Shown: positions 9,898-19,521 of the stretch, piece by piece
Numbering within the stretch: position 1 is the stretch's first letter
Layout: the number at the start of each line of letters is the position of its first letter
Assembly (NCBI RefSeq): GCF_019924045.1
Contig: NZ_JAHXBN010000011.1
Location: forward strand, 496,001-560,000
DNA: 64,000 nucleotides
Direction of reading: 5' to 3'
Source of the DNA: Dyadobacter fermentans
GTDB taxonomy: Bacteria > Bacteroidota > Bacteroidia > Cytophagales > Spirosomataceae
Position numbers and translations under genes: made by a program
The notes under the pieces: generated by a model
The model's database searches: none
What the model was told of the DNA's origin: nothing
The model's input: only the letters and a program-made list of their open reading frames with translations

Positions 9898-9971
9898 GCT
9901 GTGCTTATTCTTTAAACCCGTTTTGACAATTAACTAAGGCTTGCGGCCTGCCGGAAGCCCTCAGATATTTC

Positions 9972-11267
9972 ATGGATTCATCGGAAATACAAGCCATAAA
10001 GAACCGCTTCGGGATCATCGGTAATTCGTCGGGCCTGAACCACGCGATCAATGTGGCCGTTCAGGTCGCGGCAACGGACCTGACGGTTTTGATCACCGGT
10101 GAAAGCGGTAGCGGAAAAGAATCGTTTTCCAAAATCATCCATAGCCTCAGTGCCCGCAAGCACGGGCCGTTTATCGCCATCAACTGCGGCGCCATTCCGG
10201 AAGGAACGATCGATTCGGAGCTTTTCGGGCACGAGAAGGGGGCCTTTACCGGCGCATTGGATGCGAGAAAAGGATATTTTGAAACGACTAACAGCGGGAC
10301 AATTTTCCTGGATGAAGTGGGCGAAATGCCGCTGGGAACACAGGCAAGATTGTTGCGTGTGTTGGAAAACGGGGAATATATCCGTGTAGGATCGTCCAAA
10401 GTTTTAAAGACAAATGTCCGCGTAGTAGCGGCCACGAATGTCAACCTGCTCGATGCGGTCAACCACGGAAAGTTTCGGGAAGACTTGTATTACCGGTTAA
10501 ATACGGTGCCCATTTATGTCCCGCCGCTGCGCGACCGGGGAGAGGATATCTTACTGCTTTTCAGGAAGTTTACCAATGACTTCTCGGAGCGCTACCGTAC
10601 CAAACCGGTAAGGCTCGATAGCGAGGCACGTGATCTTTTGCTCCAATATTCGTTTCCGGGCAACATCCGTCAGCTAAAAAACATCGCTGAGCAGATTACC
10701 ATCCTGGAAACCGACAAGGAACTGCCTATCAGCATTGAAACGCTGAACCATTACCTGAATCCCGTGCAGCCATCCAGTCGAAAGGCGCTGGTACCGCTGC
10801 GGTCCGGGGATGGCGATGGGACTTCGTTTTCGGAAAGAGAGCTTTTATATAAAGTACTTTTCGATATGCGCCGGGATATGACGGAGCTGAAAAAGCTCGT
10901 CAGAAATGTGCTAGAGAACGAGAAATATGGCGGAGATATCCTGAAAGACCACCAGGAGCTGTTCAGCTCGCTAAACTCGGTGGAACCGATCATTACCACA
11001 CCGACCATGGAGCCCGCACGCCTGCTCACGCCTCCGCCCCCGCGCACCGTAGACCTGGATCGCTACTCCGACGAGCGCGACGAGATCGAGGATGTAGTAC
11101 ACGTGACGGCCGAGGAAGAATCGCTTTCATTGGAAGACAAGGAAAAAGAAATGATTATCAAAGCGCTTCGCAAAAACAATAACAAGCGAAAGTACGCCGC
11201 CAACGCATTGGGCATTTCCGAGCGCACGTTATACAGGAAGATCAAACAATACGACATTGAAGAATAA
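9972..11267 (+). CDS. Sigma-54-dependent activator (AAA+ and Fis-type HTH) lacking a receiver domain
   Basis: A 431-residue bacterial enhancer-binding protein. Its AAA+ domain starts almost at the N-terminus: Walker A GESGSGKE (43-50), the sigma-54-contacting GAFTGA loop (90-95) and Walker B IFLDEV (111-116). A variable linker (about 265-385, with PPPPR near 357) precedes a Fis-like helix-turn-helix ([20 protein letters not shown]) at the end. There is no REC, PAS or GAF sensory domain, so activity must be set by expression, a partner or the linker. It sits between miaB and lptE, and the lptE start overlaps its stop, which suggests translational coupling. The rpoN gene for its partner sigma factor lies 24 kb away in the same window. 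Confidence 0.93.
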   Translation: MDSSEIQAIKNRFGIIGNSSGLNHAINVAVQVAATDLTVLITGESGSGKESFSKIIHSLSARKHGPFIAINCGAIPEGTIDSELFGHEKGAFTGALDARKGYFETTNSGTIFLDEVGEMPLGTQARLLRVLENGEYIRVGSSKVLKTNVRVVAATNVNLLDAVNHGKFREDLYYRLNTVPIYVPPLRDRGEDILLLFRKFTNDFSERYRTKPVRLDSEARDLLLQYSFPGNIRQLKNIAEQITILETDKELPISIETLNHYLNPVQPSSRKALVPLRSGDGDGTSFSERELLYKVLFDMRRDMTELKKLVRNVLENEKYGGDILKDHQELFSSLNSVEPIITTPTMEPARLLTPPPPRTVDLDRYSDERDEIEDVVHVTAEEESLSLEDKEKEMIIKALRKNNNKRKYAANALGISERTLYRKIKQYDIEE

Positions 11268-11778
11268 TAGTAGCGCCCGAAAACTCTGGGTATTCCTGAT
11301 ACTCATTTGCCCGGTTTTCATGTCGGGCTGCGGGGTGTATTCATTTACGGGAACCAACCTTTCTCCTGATATCAAGACATTCAGCGTGCTCAATTTCACG
11401 ATGGGTACCGCGGGCGGACCAAGTGATTTGCCGCAGCGGCTCACGGAAGATTTGAAAGAATATTTCCAAAGGAACACCAGCCTGGTGAGCCAGCCCGGTG
11501 GAGGTGACCTGGTACTCGAAGGCTCCATTACAGGCTATGATGTAACCCCGGCCGCTCCGACAGCCAACGACCAGGCTGGTCTGAACCGGTTGAATGTAAC
11601 TGTGCAAGTGCGTTATACCAATGCGAAGGACGAGACCAAAAATTTCGACCAATCCTTCACATACTATGCCGACTTCCCTCAGGATCAAACCCTTAACCAA
11701 AACGAAGCGCGATTACTGCCGACCATCCGCGAAAACCTCGTGCAGCAGATCTTTAATAAATCCGCTGCGGACTGGTAG
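11257..11778 (+). CDS. lptE: LptE-family lipoprotein (LPS assembly)
   Basis: A 173-residue lipoprotein with hydrophobic signal [11 protein letters not shown] and lipobox MSGCG (Cys about 25), followed by [17 protein letters not shown], the typical opening of Bacteroidota LptE. LptE plugs the LptD barrel that places lipopolysaccharide in the outer leaflet. The only start that keeps the signal peptide is a TTG at 11257, which overlaps the end of the sigma-54 activator gene by 11 bp in another frame. No lptD gene is nearby. Bacteroidota LptE is poorly conserved outside the N-terminal third, so the assignment rests on signal, size and that motif. Confidence 0.82.
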   Translation: MKNNSSARKLWVFLILICPVFMSGCGVYSFTGTNLSPDIKTFSVLNFTMGTAGGPSDLPQRLTEDLKEYFQRNTSLVSQPGGGDLVLEGSITGYDVTPAAPTANDQAGLNRLNVTVQVRYTNAKDETKNFDQSFTYYADFPQDQTLNQNEARLLPTIRENLVQQIFNKSAADW

Positions 11779-11838
11779 GAAAAGTCCCGCCCGAACTTTC
11801 AATTTCAATTACCCGAATTTTTCAATACAACCCGGAAT

Positions 11839-12492
11839 ATGGCGCTCATCGATAAGGAAACATTTGATCAGCTGGTGAAAAACCCAGGCCTGATTACGGC
11901 AGATGTGATCCCGCAGCTGGAAGCCACGATCAAGGCGTTTCCGTACTGCCAGATCCCCTACTCGATGCTGGCCAAGGCATCGAGCCTCGCCGGTACCGAA
12001 AAGCTGGAAGAAACCCGTCCGCGTGCAGCCGCCTACGCGCTCAGCCGCGTGGCATTGCAGCAGTTGGTGGAAAGCGATAATGAGCGTTACGACGCCACGG
12101 TGGATGTGGACGACATTCTCGAACCCCAGCTCGCACCCGAACCGCTCGATAGCGACGACATATTAATTAGTACCGTGGAGCAGCAGGCTTCCGCCGAATT
12201 GCAGCGCACCGAAGAGCAACGTCGCCAGCAGCAGATCATCCAGGGTTTCATGAAAAAGAACCCGCGTATTACGCGTCAGGACAACAATCTGGAACCTGTC
12301 AGCATCGATCTGAGCAGCCGCCTGGCCGGTGGATCGGAGGGAGGCATTGAAACCGAAGCATTTGCCAATATCCTCATCCGGCAGGGCAAAATTGAAAAGG
12401 CAATAGACGTCTATCAAAAATTGATTTTGAAAAAACCGGAAAAAAGGAATTACTTTGCGAAAAAATTGAGCGAATTGTACGCACGATCGTAG
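11839..12492 (+). CDS. Conserved hypothetical protein with C-terminal TPR-like helices
   Basis: I do not recognise a named family for this 217-residue soluble protein. The N-terminus (to about 75) is helical and includes AFPYCQIPYSMLAKASS. The middle (85-125) is acidic and low in complexity. The C-terminus has one TPR-like hairpin (ILIRQGKIEKAIDVYQKLILKKP) ending in a basic segment. There is no signal peptide or membrane segment. It lies between lptE and secG on the same strand, with gaps of 60 and 113 bp, so a role connected with envelope protein export or a shared transcript is possible but is only inference from position. Confidence 0.75.
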   Translation: MALIDKETFDQLVKNPGLITADVIPQLEATIKAFPYCQIPYSMLAKASSLAGTEKLEETRPRAAAYALSRVALQQLVESDNERYDATVDVDDILEPQLAPEPLDSDDILISTVEQQASAELQRTEEQRRQQQIIQGFMKKNPRITRQDNNLEPVSIDLSSRLAGGSEGGIETEAFANILIRQGKIEKAIDVYQKLILKKPEKRNYFAKKLSELYARS

Positions 12493-12562
12493 TGAGTTCA
12501 CGAGTCCGTAGTCAAGGAGTCAGGAGATCATTAAGTCAGGTATAGTTCAGCATTACACGCAC

Positions 12563-12594
12563 ATTCAGTCATTCAATCATTCAGTCATTCAAAA
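12563..12594 (+). repeat. 8-bp tandem repeat, four copies, upstream of secG
   Basis: Four successive octamers attcagtc, attcaatc, attcagtc and attcaaaa occupy the secG leader, ending 11 bp before its ATG. Copies 1 and 3 are identical and the others differ by one to three bases. Confidence 0.85.
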
Positions 12595-12605
12595 TTGCTT
12601 TAAAA

Positions 12606-12998
12606 ATGTATTTGGGTTTAATTATTCTGGTTGCCATTGTTGCAGTATTGTTGATTTTGGTCGTGCTCGTCCAAAATTCAAAAGGTGGAGGGCTTTCAAG
12701 CGAGTTTAGCGGCGCAGGAACTACCCAAATGTTTGGTGTTAAAAAGACGACTGACCTTCTCGAACAAATTACGTGGGGTCTGGCAAGCGCGGTGATCATC
12801 ATTTCACTGGCTTCTTATATTATGGTGGGCGGCTCCAATACAGGCGCCGGCATCAACAGCGTAAACGTGGAAAGAGCTCAGAATGCAGTGGTACCAGGCG
12901 GCAAAATCGCTCCTGCACCTGCTGCAACGGAAGGCGCGGCTGCTCCTGCTGGCACTACAACGCCAGCTGCGACTCCTGCCGACACAGCGAAGAAATAA
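12606..12998 (+). CDS. secG: Preprotein translocase subunit SecG
   Basis: A 130-residue protein with two transmembrane helices (LGLIILVAIVAVLLILVVLV at residues 3-22 and ITWGLASAVIIISLASYIMV at about 57-76) joined by the conserved loop NSKGGGLSSEFSGAGTTQMFG. This is the SecG signature. SecG aids SecYEG protein translocation at the inner membrane. The C-terminus after residue 85 is an Ala/Pro/Thr-rich tail, longer than in E. coli and common in Bacteroidota. It is the last gene of the miaB-to-secG run and ends at a strong terminator. Confidence 0.95.
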   Translation: MYLGLIILVAIVAVLLILVVLVQNSKGGGLSSEFSGAGTTQMFGVKKTTDLLEQITWGLASAVIIISLASYIMVGGSNTGAGINSVNVERAQNAVVPGGKIAPAPAATEGAAAPAGTTTPAATPADTAKK

Positions 12999-13020
12999 AC
13001 GAGGCATACGCCTGAAAAGA

Positions 13021-13052
13021 AAATCCTGCGACGAACATCGCAGGATTTTTTT
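13021..13052 (+). terminator. Bidirectional rho-independent terminator after secG
   Basis: An 11-bp perfect stem (13021-13031 with 13038-13048), a 6-nt loop and a seven-T tract. It lies between the convergent secG and the hypothetical gene ending at 13076 and could serve both. Confidence 0.88.
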
Positions 13053-13075
13053 ATGCGCCATATTTAAAATCACAT

Positions 13076-13783
13076 TTAAGCAACATTGATTTCCCGCAGC
13101 ATCAGCCGTTCCGCCACCGGCAGCAGCGTTTCATGCAAAGGATACTCATATTTCGACTCCACCACATAAGTTGCAGGGTTCGGCATAGCCCGGTTCCGTT
13201 TCGTAAGATCGACTTTAAGCTGCGAAATAGTGTTTCCGAGGCCGATACGCACAGTGTCGACGTAAACCGTTTTCAGATACCGCTCCTTCAATGCATTGTA
13301 CAATGCAAGCTGGTATTGAAAAATGCTCACCATGGGCTGGAATGTATGCAAAAACAGCAAGTACCCTTCCTGCAACCGCAGTGGCACAATGCCCACCGGC
13401 GAAACTTTCACATTCTCCTCGACTTCCGAAAATCGCTCCGAGCCTTCTTGAATGGATTTGGAAAAACGCGGGATCGCAAAATCGAGAATGTAGTTCAGAT
13501 CGGACATGAATGGGTCGTCCTGATGCGTCTCTTCATACTGCAACTGCCAGGTTTTGACATCGATGCCTGTCAGGTTCTTGGGTAAACTGGTCCTGATCCT
13601 GCTTTTATTATCCTGAATGCTGACACAGGCATCGAGGTGCAGCTTCAATTCTGGCAGACAAGGGTGCAATCGGTGGTGTGTGAACTGGTCCCGCACGTGC
13701 TGAAAGTACGCCATCAACACGTATTTTTTGTATTCAAAATCAAAAATTCCTTCGGTAAGCCAGTTTTTATCGAGCTCTGACAT
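13076..13783 (-). CDS. Conserved hypothetical protein
   Basis: A 235-residue soluble protein that I cannot assign to a functional family. It begins MSELDKNWLTEGIFDFEYKKYVLMAYFQHV, which looks like a conserved N-terminus. The frame stays open 26 codons further upstream (to 13861), but the extension has no obvious character, so I place the start at 13783. The protein is mixed alpha/beta with charged helices, no signal peptide, no membrane segment and no recognisable nucleotide-binding motif. It is convergent with secG and divergent from groES, with 227 bp between the two starts. No functional inference is justified. Confidence 0.75.
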   Translation of the reverse strand: MSELDKNWLTEGIFDFEYKKYVLMAYFQHVRDQFTHHRLHPCLPELKLHLDACVSIQDNKSRIRTSLPKNLTGIDVKTWQLQYEETHQDDPFMSDLNYILDFAIPRFSKSIQEGSERFSEVEENVKVSPVGIVPLRLQEGYLLFLHTFQPMVSIFQYQLALYNALKERYLKTVYVDTVRIGLGNTISQLKVDLTKRNRAMPNPATYVVESKYEYPLHETLLPVAERLMLREINVA

Positions 13784-13941
13784 AGGGTTTTCAATTTGGT
13801 GCCGATAAAATTTAGCGAATTCTGTCGCTGAAAGCAAGATTTCAGCATTCCTGACACGCAAATGACATTATAATACTATAACGCCACGCAGGAGTACAAA
13901 TTTGTCACACTTGCCGGAAAAAATGTCAGAGCGGAAATACC

Positions 13942-13957
13942 TGGCATAGATTGTGCT
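13942..13957 (+). promoter_or_regulatory. Weak sigma-54-like (-24/-12) site upstream of groES
   Basis: TGGCATAGATTGTGCT has GG and GC at the exact 12-bp register of TGGCACG-N4-TTGCW, with three mismatches in the 12 defined positions. Transcription would start near 13968, leaving a leader of about 43 nt to the groES ATG. No CIRCE-type inverted repeat was seen in the same gap. Confidence 0.35.
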
Positions 13958-14010
13958 ATCGGGATGGGAGTCTAATCATTACTGACAATTAAAATAAACG
14001 TTTAATATTT

Positions 14011-14307
14011 ATGTCAACTTTAGCAGAAATACAAGTGAATGTACAACCGCTAGCTGACCGCGTTCTGATCGAACCTGCCCCAGCCGAAGAAAAAACAGCA
14101 TTTGGTATCATTATCCCTGATACTGCAAAAGAAAAGCCGCAGCGTGGTACCGTACTGGCAGTAGGCCCCGGTAAAAAAGACGAGCCGCTTACAGTAAAAG
14201 TTGGAGATACCGTATTGTACGGTAAGTACTCAGGCACTGAATTGGCATACGAAGGAAAAGACGTCCTGATTATGCGCGAGTCGGATATCTACGCTATCGT
14301 AGGTTAA
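14011..14307 (+). CDS. groES: Co-chaperonin GroES
   Basis: A 98-residue protein with a normal GroES fold pattern: [21 protein letters not shown] holds the start of the mobile loop, [11 protein letters not shown] follows, and the C-terminal strand is [19 protein letters not shown]. It caps the GroEL ring in ATP-dependent protein folding in the cytoplasm. A short N-terminal extension ([10 protein letters not shown]) precedes the conserved core, as is common in this lineage. It is 55 bp upstream of groEL and certainly in the same operon. The leader contains a weak sigma-54-like site. Confidence 0.98.
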   Translation: MSTLAEIQVNVQPLADRVLIEPAPAEEKTAFGIIIPDTAKEKPQRGTVLAVGPGKKDEPLTVKVGDTVLYGKYSGTELAYEGKDVLIMRESDIYAIVG

Positions 14308-14362
14308 TCTAAAACACTCAAATTCAACAGTTTCTCTTAAAGTTTTTCAAATTAAAACAGTT

Positions 14363-15994
14363 ATGTCTAAGAAAATATTTTTTGACACAGAAGCACGCGA
14401 CAAAGTAAAGCGCGGTGTGGACACCCTGGCTGACGCCGTTAAGGTTACATTGGGCCCTCGTGGTCGTAACGTGGTAATCGACAAGAAATTCGGTTCTCCA
14501 AGCATCACAAAGGATGGTGTTACTGTTGCCAAAGAAATCGACCTGAAAGATCCTATCGAAAACATGGGAGCTCAGCTCGTGAAAGAAGTAGCATCCAAAA
14601 CTGCTGATTCAGCAGGTGATGGTACTACCACTGCTACCGTTTTGGCACAGGCGATCTACTCGATCGGCGTGAAAAACGTAGCCGCTGGTGCTAACCCGAT
14701 GGATTTGAAACGTGGTATCGACAAAGCGGTTGCTACTATCGTGAAAGATCTGGAAGGACAAAAGAAAAACATCTCTACTTCCAAAGAAATCGCTCAGGTT
14801 GCAACTATCTCTGCAAACCATGACGAGGAGATCGGTAACATGATCGCCGAAGCGATGGAAAAAGTAGGTAAAGAAGGCGTTATCACCGTTGAAGAGGCTC
14901 GCGGAACTGAAACAGAAGTTAAAACTGTGGAAGGTATGCAGTTCGACCGTGGCTACCTATCGCCATACTTCGTAACCAACACCGAGAAAATGGAAGCTGA
15001 ACTGGAGCGTCCATTCATCCTGATCTCTGAGAAGAAAGTATCTTCTATGAAAGAACTTCTTCCTGTGTTGGAAGCAGTTGCTCAAACCGGCCGTCCTTTG
15101 CTGATCCTTGCAGAAGACGTTGACGGAGAGGCGCTTGCTACATTGGTAGTTAACAAAATCCGCGGTGCATTGAAAGTAGCGGCTGTGAAAGCTCCTGGTT
15201 TCGGTGACCGTCGTAAAGCAATGCTGGAAGATATCGCGATCATCACTGGCGGTACCGTTATCAGCGAAGAGCGTGGTTTCAAACTGGAAAACGCTACGCT
15301 GGACTACCTCGGTACTTGTGAGAAAGCGATTATCGACAAAGACAACACCACTTTGGTGAACGGAAGCGGTGCATCTGAAGACATTCAGGCACGTGTTAAC
15401 CAGATCAAAGCGCAGATCGAAAACACGACATCCGACTACGATCGCGAAAAACTTCAGGAGCGTCTGGCGAAACTGTCCGGCGGTGTAGCTATCCTTTACA
15501 TCGGTGCTGCAACTGAGGTTGAAATGAAGGAGAAAAAAGACCGCGTTGATGACGCCCTTCACGCAACCCGCGCTGCGGTAGAAGAAGGTATCGTTGCAGG
15601 TGGTGGTGTAGCGTTCATCCGCGCAACTGCTTCCCTGGACAACCTGAAAGGCAACAACGAAGACGAAACAACCGGTATCAACATCATCCGCACGGCGCTC
15701 GAAGCTCCTTTGCGTACGATTGTTTCTAACGCTGGTGGCGAGCCTTCAGTTGTGATCAACAAAGTGAAAGATGGTTCAGGTGCTTTCGGTTACAACGCGA
15801 AAGACAACACTTACCAAGACCTTCTTGAGGCTGGTATCATCGATCCTAAGAAAGTATCTCGTCTGGCACTCGAAAACGCAGCATCTATCGCTGGTCTGTT
15901 GTTGACAACAGAATGCGTTATCGCTGACGAACCAGAAGAAGCTCCTGCGGCAGGTGGCCACAGCCACGGCGGCGGAATGGGCGGCATGATGTAA
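14363..15994 (+). CDS. groEL: Chaperonin GroEL
   Basis: A 543-residue 60-kDa chaperonin of full length. Visible hallmarks are [20 protein letters not shown] near residue 30, the ATP-site [13 protein letters not shown] (about 86-98), [15 protein letters not shown] (about 400-414) and the C-terminal Gly/Met/His-rich tail ending GGGMGGMM. It forms the double-ring folding chamber with GroES. Codon choice here is strongly biased to a small set of codons compared with neighbours, as expected for a highly expressed gene. It is followed by a strong terminator. Confidence 0.99.
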   Translation: MSKKIFFDTEARDKVKRGVDTLADAVKVTLGPRGRNVVIDKKFGSPSITKDGVTVAKEIDLKDPIENMGAQLVKEVASKTADSAGDGTTTATVLAQAIYSIGVKNVAAGANPMDLKRGIDKAVATIVKDLEGQKKNISTSKEIAQVATISANHDEEIGNMIAEAMEKVGKEGVITVEEARGTETEVKTVEGMQFDRGYLSPYFVTNTEKMEAELERPFILISEKKVSSMKELLPVLEAVAQTGRPLLILAEDVDGEALATLVVNKIRGALKVAAVKAPGFGDRRKAMLEDIAIITGGTVISEERGFKLENATLDYLGTCEKAIIDKDNTTLVNGSGASEDIQARVNQIKAQIENTTSDYDREKLQERLAKLSGGVAILYIGAATEVEMKEKKDRVDDALHATRAAVEEGIVAGGGVAFIRATASLDNLKGNNEDETTGINIIRTALEAPLRTIVSNAGGEPSVVINKVKDGSGAFGYNAKDNTYQDLLEAGIIDPKKVSRLALENAASIAGLLLTTECVIADEPEEAPAAGGHSHGGGMGGMM

Positions 15995-16021
15995 TCGGCC
16001 CCTGTTTCTTCGGAACATATG

Positions 16022-16056
16022 AAAAGCGGCTGTCAGGTAACTGGCAGCCGCTTTTT
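16022..16056 (+). terminator. Rho-independent terminator of groES-groEL
   Basis: A 15-bp stem with one G-T pair (16022-16036 with 16041-16055) closes a gtaa tetraloop and ends in a T tract. It lies 28 bp after the groEL stop. Confidence 0.9.
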
Positions 16057-16073
16057 GTGGGTATTAAAATGTT

Positions 16074-16745
16074 TTACGCTAAATGCTGAACCATCAACCC
16101 ATCCTGCATGACCAATCTCCGATCCGCCATTTCGGCTAATTCTTCATTGTGCGTCACAATAATGAATGTCTGCCCCGTTTCGTCCCGCAGTTTGAAAAAC
16201 AATTGATGCAAATCCAATGCATTATGCGAATCGAGGTTACCACTTGGTTCGTCGGCCAACACAATGGCCGGGCGATTCAATAATGCGCGGGCAACGGCCA
16301 CGCGCTGCTGTTCGCCGCCGGAAAGTTGGGAAGGCAAATGCTCCATTCTGCCGCCCAATCCTAACAATTCCAGCAGTTCCTTGGCTCGTGCCTGAATGTC
16401 CCTTTCATTTACATTACCATTGATATACCCCGGCATACACACGTTTTCCAATGCGGTAAACTCGGCCAGCAGGTTATGAAACTGGAAAATGAAGCCGATC
16501 TTCTCATTCCGGAAACGCGCAAGTTCTTTATCCTTCTGCGCGAACACGTTGGAACCTTCGATAAAGACCTCGCCTTGCTCGGGCCGGTCGAGCGTTCCGA
16601 GGATGTGCAGGAAGGTGCTCTTGCCCGCGCCGGACGGCCCGACGATCGCTACTACCTCCCCCTTTTTCACTTCCAGATCAATGCCTTTTAAAACCTGCAA
16701 TGAACCGTAAGTACGTCTGATCCCGCTCGCCCGAAGTAGCTCCAT
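16074..16745 (-). CDS. lolD: ABC transporter ATPase, LolD/MacB type
   Basis: A 223-residue stand-alone ATPase with Walker [10 protein letters not shown] (about 37-45), Q-loop region [12 protein letters not shown], signature [15 protein letters not shown] (about 142-156), Walker [14 protein letters not shown] and H-loop [10 protein letters not shown]. The QFHNLL and DEPSGNLD forms are typical of the LolD/MacB/FtsE group, which powers lipoprotein release from the inner membrane or related mechanotransmission. No LolC/E-type permease is adjacent, so the exact partner is unknown and the symbol is by family resemblance only. It converges on groEL and is divergent from sucC. Confidence 0.85.
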   Translation of the reverse strand: MELLRASGIRRTYGSLQVLKGIDLEVKKGEVVAIVGPSGAGKSTFLHILGTLDRPEQGEVFIEGSNVFAQKDKELARFRNEKIGFIFQFHNLLAEFTALENVCMPGYINGNVNERDIQARAKELLELLGLGGRMEHLPSQLSGGEQQRVAVARALLNRPAIVLADEPSGNLDSHNALDLHQLFFKLRDETGQTFIIVTHNEELAEMADRRLVMQDGLMVQHLA

Positions 16746-16830
16746 ATTGAAAAGATAATTGCGCCGAAAACTCGCCCGTTTTGATTAATTCCTTAATTTG
16801 CCGTGAAAATACCAATTTACTTTTATACTC

Positions 16831-18054
16831 ATGAATATTCACGAATATCAAGGCAAAAGCGTTCTTAAAAAATACGGTGTGCGTATTCAGGAAGGCCTCG
16901 TAGCCGACACTCCGGATAAGGCGGTAGAAGTTGCACGTGAGCTCAGCCAGCAGACAGGCACCAAGTGGTATGTTGTAAAATCCCAGATCCACGCAGGTGG
17001 CCGTGGCAAAGGCCGTATCGTGGGCAGCGAGCAGCGCGGTGTGGCGTTGGCTAAGTCGGTTGAAGATGTCAGGACCATCTCCAACAACATCCTGGGCAAA
17101 GTATTGGTAACGCACCAAACCGGTGCAGAAGGCAAACGAGTAAACAAAGTCCTGATTGCAGAAGACGTATACTACCCAGGCCCGACCGAGCCGAAAGAAT
17201 ATTACCTGTCGATCCTGTTGGATCGTGGCAGAAACTGCAACGTGATCATGGCCAGCACCGAAGGTGGTATGGACATCGAAGAAGTGGCAGAACATACTCC
17301 TGAGAAAATCATCAAAGAATGGATCGATCCTAAGGTTGGATTGCAGCCGTTCCAGGCACGCAAAGTGGCATTCGCTTTGGGTCTGGAAGGTGACGCATTC
17401 AAAGAAATGGTGAAATTCATTTCTGCATTATACAGAGCTTACGCGGAAAGCGACTCGTCGATGTTCGAAATCAACCCGGTTTTGAAAACATCCGACAACA
17501 AAATCCTCGCCGTAGATGCCAAGGTGGATCTGGACGACAATGCGTTGTACCGTCACCCTGAACTGGCTGAAATGCGCGACACCAACGAAGAAGATCCATT
17601 GGAAGTAGAAGCAGGTGCCAACAACCTGAACTACGTGAAACTGGACGGAAACGTAGGTTGTATGGTAAACGGAGCCGGTCTGGCAATGGCCACCATGGAC
17701 TTGATCAAACTTTCGGGCGGTGAGCCTGCCAACTTCCTCGACGTAGGCGGTGGCGCGAACGCACGTACCGTAGAAGCGGGTTTCCGTATCATCCTCAAAG
17801 ACCCGAACGTAAAAGCGATCCTGATCAACATCTTCGGCGGTATCGTTCGTTGCGACCGTGTTGCTGCGGGTGTGGTGGAAGCTTACAAAGCAATCGGCGA
17901 GATCCCGGTACCTATTATCGTCCGTCTGCAAGGAACAAATGCAGAAGAAGGTGCACGCATCATCAACGAATCCGGTCTGAAAGTATATTCAGCGATCGAA
18001 TTTAAAGAAGCTGCTGCGAAAGTTTCCGAAGTCTTGGCTGAGCTGGGCGTTTAA
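16831..18054 (+). CDS. sucC: Succinyl-CoA synthetase beta subunit (ADP-forming)
   Basis: A 407-residue subunit of the TCA-cycle enzyme that makes ATP or GTP from succinyl-CoA. The N-terminal ATP-grasp domain opens [17 protein letters not shown], the standard SucC start, and contains [13 protein letters not shown]. The C-terminal ligase-CoA domain contains [17 protein letters not shown] and [17 protein letters not shown], the family signature. Length is slightly above E. coli SucC (388). The alpha subunit gene sucD is not adjacent, which is common in Bacteroidota. Synonymous codon use is biased as in a well-expressed gene. A terminator follows directly. Confidence 0.97.
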   Translation: MNIHEYQGKSVLKKYGVRIQEGLVADTPDKAVEVARELSQQTGTKWYVVKSQIHAGGRGKGRIVGSEQRGVALAKSVEDVRTISNNILGKVLVTHQTGAEGKRVNKVLIAEDVYYPGPTEPKEYYLSILLDRGRNCNVIMASTEGGMDIEEVAEHTPEKIIKEWIDPKVGLQPFQARKVAFALGLEGDAFKEMVKFISALYRAYAESDSSMFEINPVLKTSDNKILAVDAKVDLDDNALYRHPELAEMRDTNEEDPLEVEAGANNLNYVKLDGNVGCMVNGAGLAMATMDLIKLSGGEPANFLDVGGGANARTVEAGFRIILKDPNVKAILINIFGGIVRCDRVAAGVVEAYKAIGEIPVPIIVRLQGTNAEEGARIINESGLKVYSAIEFKEAAAKVSEVLAELGV

Positions 18055-18075
18055 GAAATAAATGCATTAATAATG

Positions 18076-18105
18076 AAAGGATAGCCGCATTGGCTATCCT
18101 TTTTT
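18076..18105 (+). terminator. Rho-independent terminator of sucC
   Basis: An 11-bp perfect stem (18076-18086 with 18092-18102) with a 5-nt loop and a T tract, 21 bp after the sucC stop. Confidence 0.9.
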
Positions 18106-18177
18106 GTTTGTACTGAAAGAAAAACAATACCTGACTACACTTGACCACATGACTACAATTGATAAACACCGACCTTC

Positions 18178-19512
18178 CTACCCGATAATGAAATACAAAG
18201 CCATCGTCGCCGCAAAACTCGCAACACCCTGCAAGCCTGTCAGTATAGTATGCGTGCGATAGGTATCCCTGGCTGAAATACCGGTAAACTGTGACACTAC
18301 CCAGAACCACGCGTCATTCGTATGTGAAACGATCATCGCCCCACTACCTACCGCCATTACCACCAATGTTATTTGAACGGGCGTTACAAAACCGAGTGAC
18401 GCCAGAAGTGGCGCCAGAATGCTCGTAGTGAGTACCATGGCGGATGTTGTAGATCCTTGGGCTGTCTTAAAAAAAAGAGCGATCAGAAAGGCGATCACCA
18501 GCAGGTAACCTCCCGACATTTCATTGTGCAGCAGCCATTCGCTCACCATTTCTTTCAAAGAAGTTTCCTTCAAAATAGCGCCGAATGCTCCTCCTGCGCC
18601 TACGAGTACGAGCGTAGTGCCGCAATGTTCGATGCCGCTTTTGAAACAGGCCATCATGCGCTGCGAGGCATTTTCGGGGAATAGCGAGTAACTGAAAAAT
18701 ATGGCCAGCAGAAACGAGACCAGCGGGCTGCCCAGGAAGTTCAGCCAGCGCGTCAGTTCTTCCGGGAAATGCAGGATTTTGGCAAACGAAGCCAGGGTAA
18801 TGAGCAATATCGGCAGCACAATGGGCATGAATGCCTTCCAGGCCGGAGGTAGCAGCTGCTCCTGGATCATTTGCGGTTCTTCCACAGCCGCATCGTCGAT
18901 AAGCTTCACATTTTTAGCATATTTTTCGGCAAACCAAGTCGATAGAAAAAGGCTGGGAATGGACACGATCAAGCCAATGAGAATGACCAGGCCAATTGAA
19001 TCCGGAATGCCTAGATTACCGGCGGCGGACAATGGCCCTGGCGTGGGTGGCACCAATGTATGCGTCGCAAAAAGCCCGCCGGAGAGCGATAATGCAATAG
19101 TAGCGAGCGGCTTACCTGTTCTCTTCGCGACGATCTGATTGAGTTTATGTAAAATAATAAACCCCGAATCGCAAAACACCGGAATGCCCACAATGCCGCC
19201 GATCACCGACATGGCAAATGCGGGGCGCTTCTCACCAAACAGCTTCAAAATCACATCCGCCACCTTGATCGCGGCGCCCGATTTGTCCAGGATAGCACCG
19301 ATCACGCAGCCCAGGATCACCATCAAGCCGATTTTGGACATCAACTCTCCAAAACCTTTTCCAATGGTCTCGGCCAGTTTATCAATCGGCAGACCTGCAA
19401 AAACGCCCACACCAAGCGCCGCCAGCAGCAATCCCACGAGCGGGTGCATTTTTAAAACCGTAGAACTGAGGACGATAAACGCGATGGCAGCCAGTACGAT
19501 AACAAAGATCAT
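18178..19512 (-). CDS. GntP-family gluconate/sugar-acid:H+ symporter
   Basis: A 444-residue membrane protein with about 12 hydrophobic segments and the GntP-family features PLVGLLLAALGVGVFAGLP at the N-terminus, GIPVFCDSGFIILHKLN (about 109-125) and THTLVPPTPGPLSAA (about 151-165). The family takes up gluconate or related aldonic or keto acids with protons. The gene follows the esterase gene by only 9 bp on the same strand, so the pair probably forms an operon. That suggests uptake of a sugar acid released or deacylated in the periplasm. The real substrate cannot be read from sequence. Confidence 0.92.
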   Translation of the reverse strand: MIFVIVLAAIAFIVLSSTVLKMHPLVGLLLAALGVGVFAGLPIDKLAETIGKGFGELMSKIGLMVILGCVIGAILDKSGAAIKVADVILKLFGEKRPAFAMSVIGGIVGIPVFCDSGFIILHKLNQIVAKRTGKPLATIALSLSGGLFATHTLVPPTPGPLSAAGNLGIPDSIGLVILIGLIVSIPSLFLSTWFAEKYAKNVKLIDDAAVEEPQMIQEQLLPPAWKAFMPIVLPILLITLASFAKILHFPEELTRWLNFLGSPLVSFLLAIFFSYSLFPENASQRMMACFKSGIEHCGTTLVLVGAGGAFGAILKETSLKEMVSEWLLHNEMSGGYLLVIAFLIALFFKTAQGSTTSAMVLTTSILAPLLASLGFVTPVQITLVVMAVGSGAMIVSHTNDAWFWVVSQFTGISARDTYRTHTILTGLQGVASFAATMALYFIIG

Positions 19513-19521
19513 GTGCCTGGA

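Noticed and set aside
9935..9960. Sigma-54-like site and hairpin before the receiver-less activator
   Set aside because: The GG/GC register fits but five of the twelve consensus positions fail; the hairpin has mismatches and no T tract.
13784..14010. CIRCE (HrcA) operator before groES
   Set aside because: No inverted repeat of the TTAGCACTC type was found in the gap.
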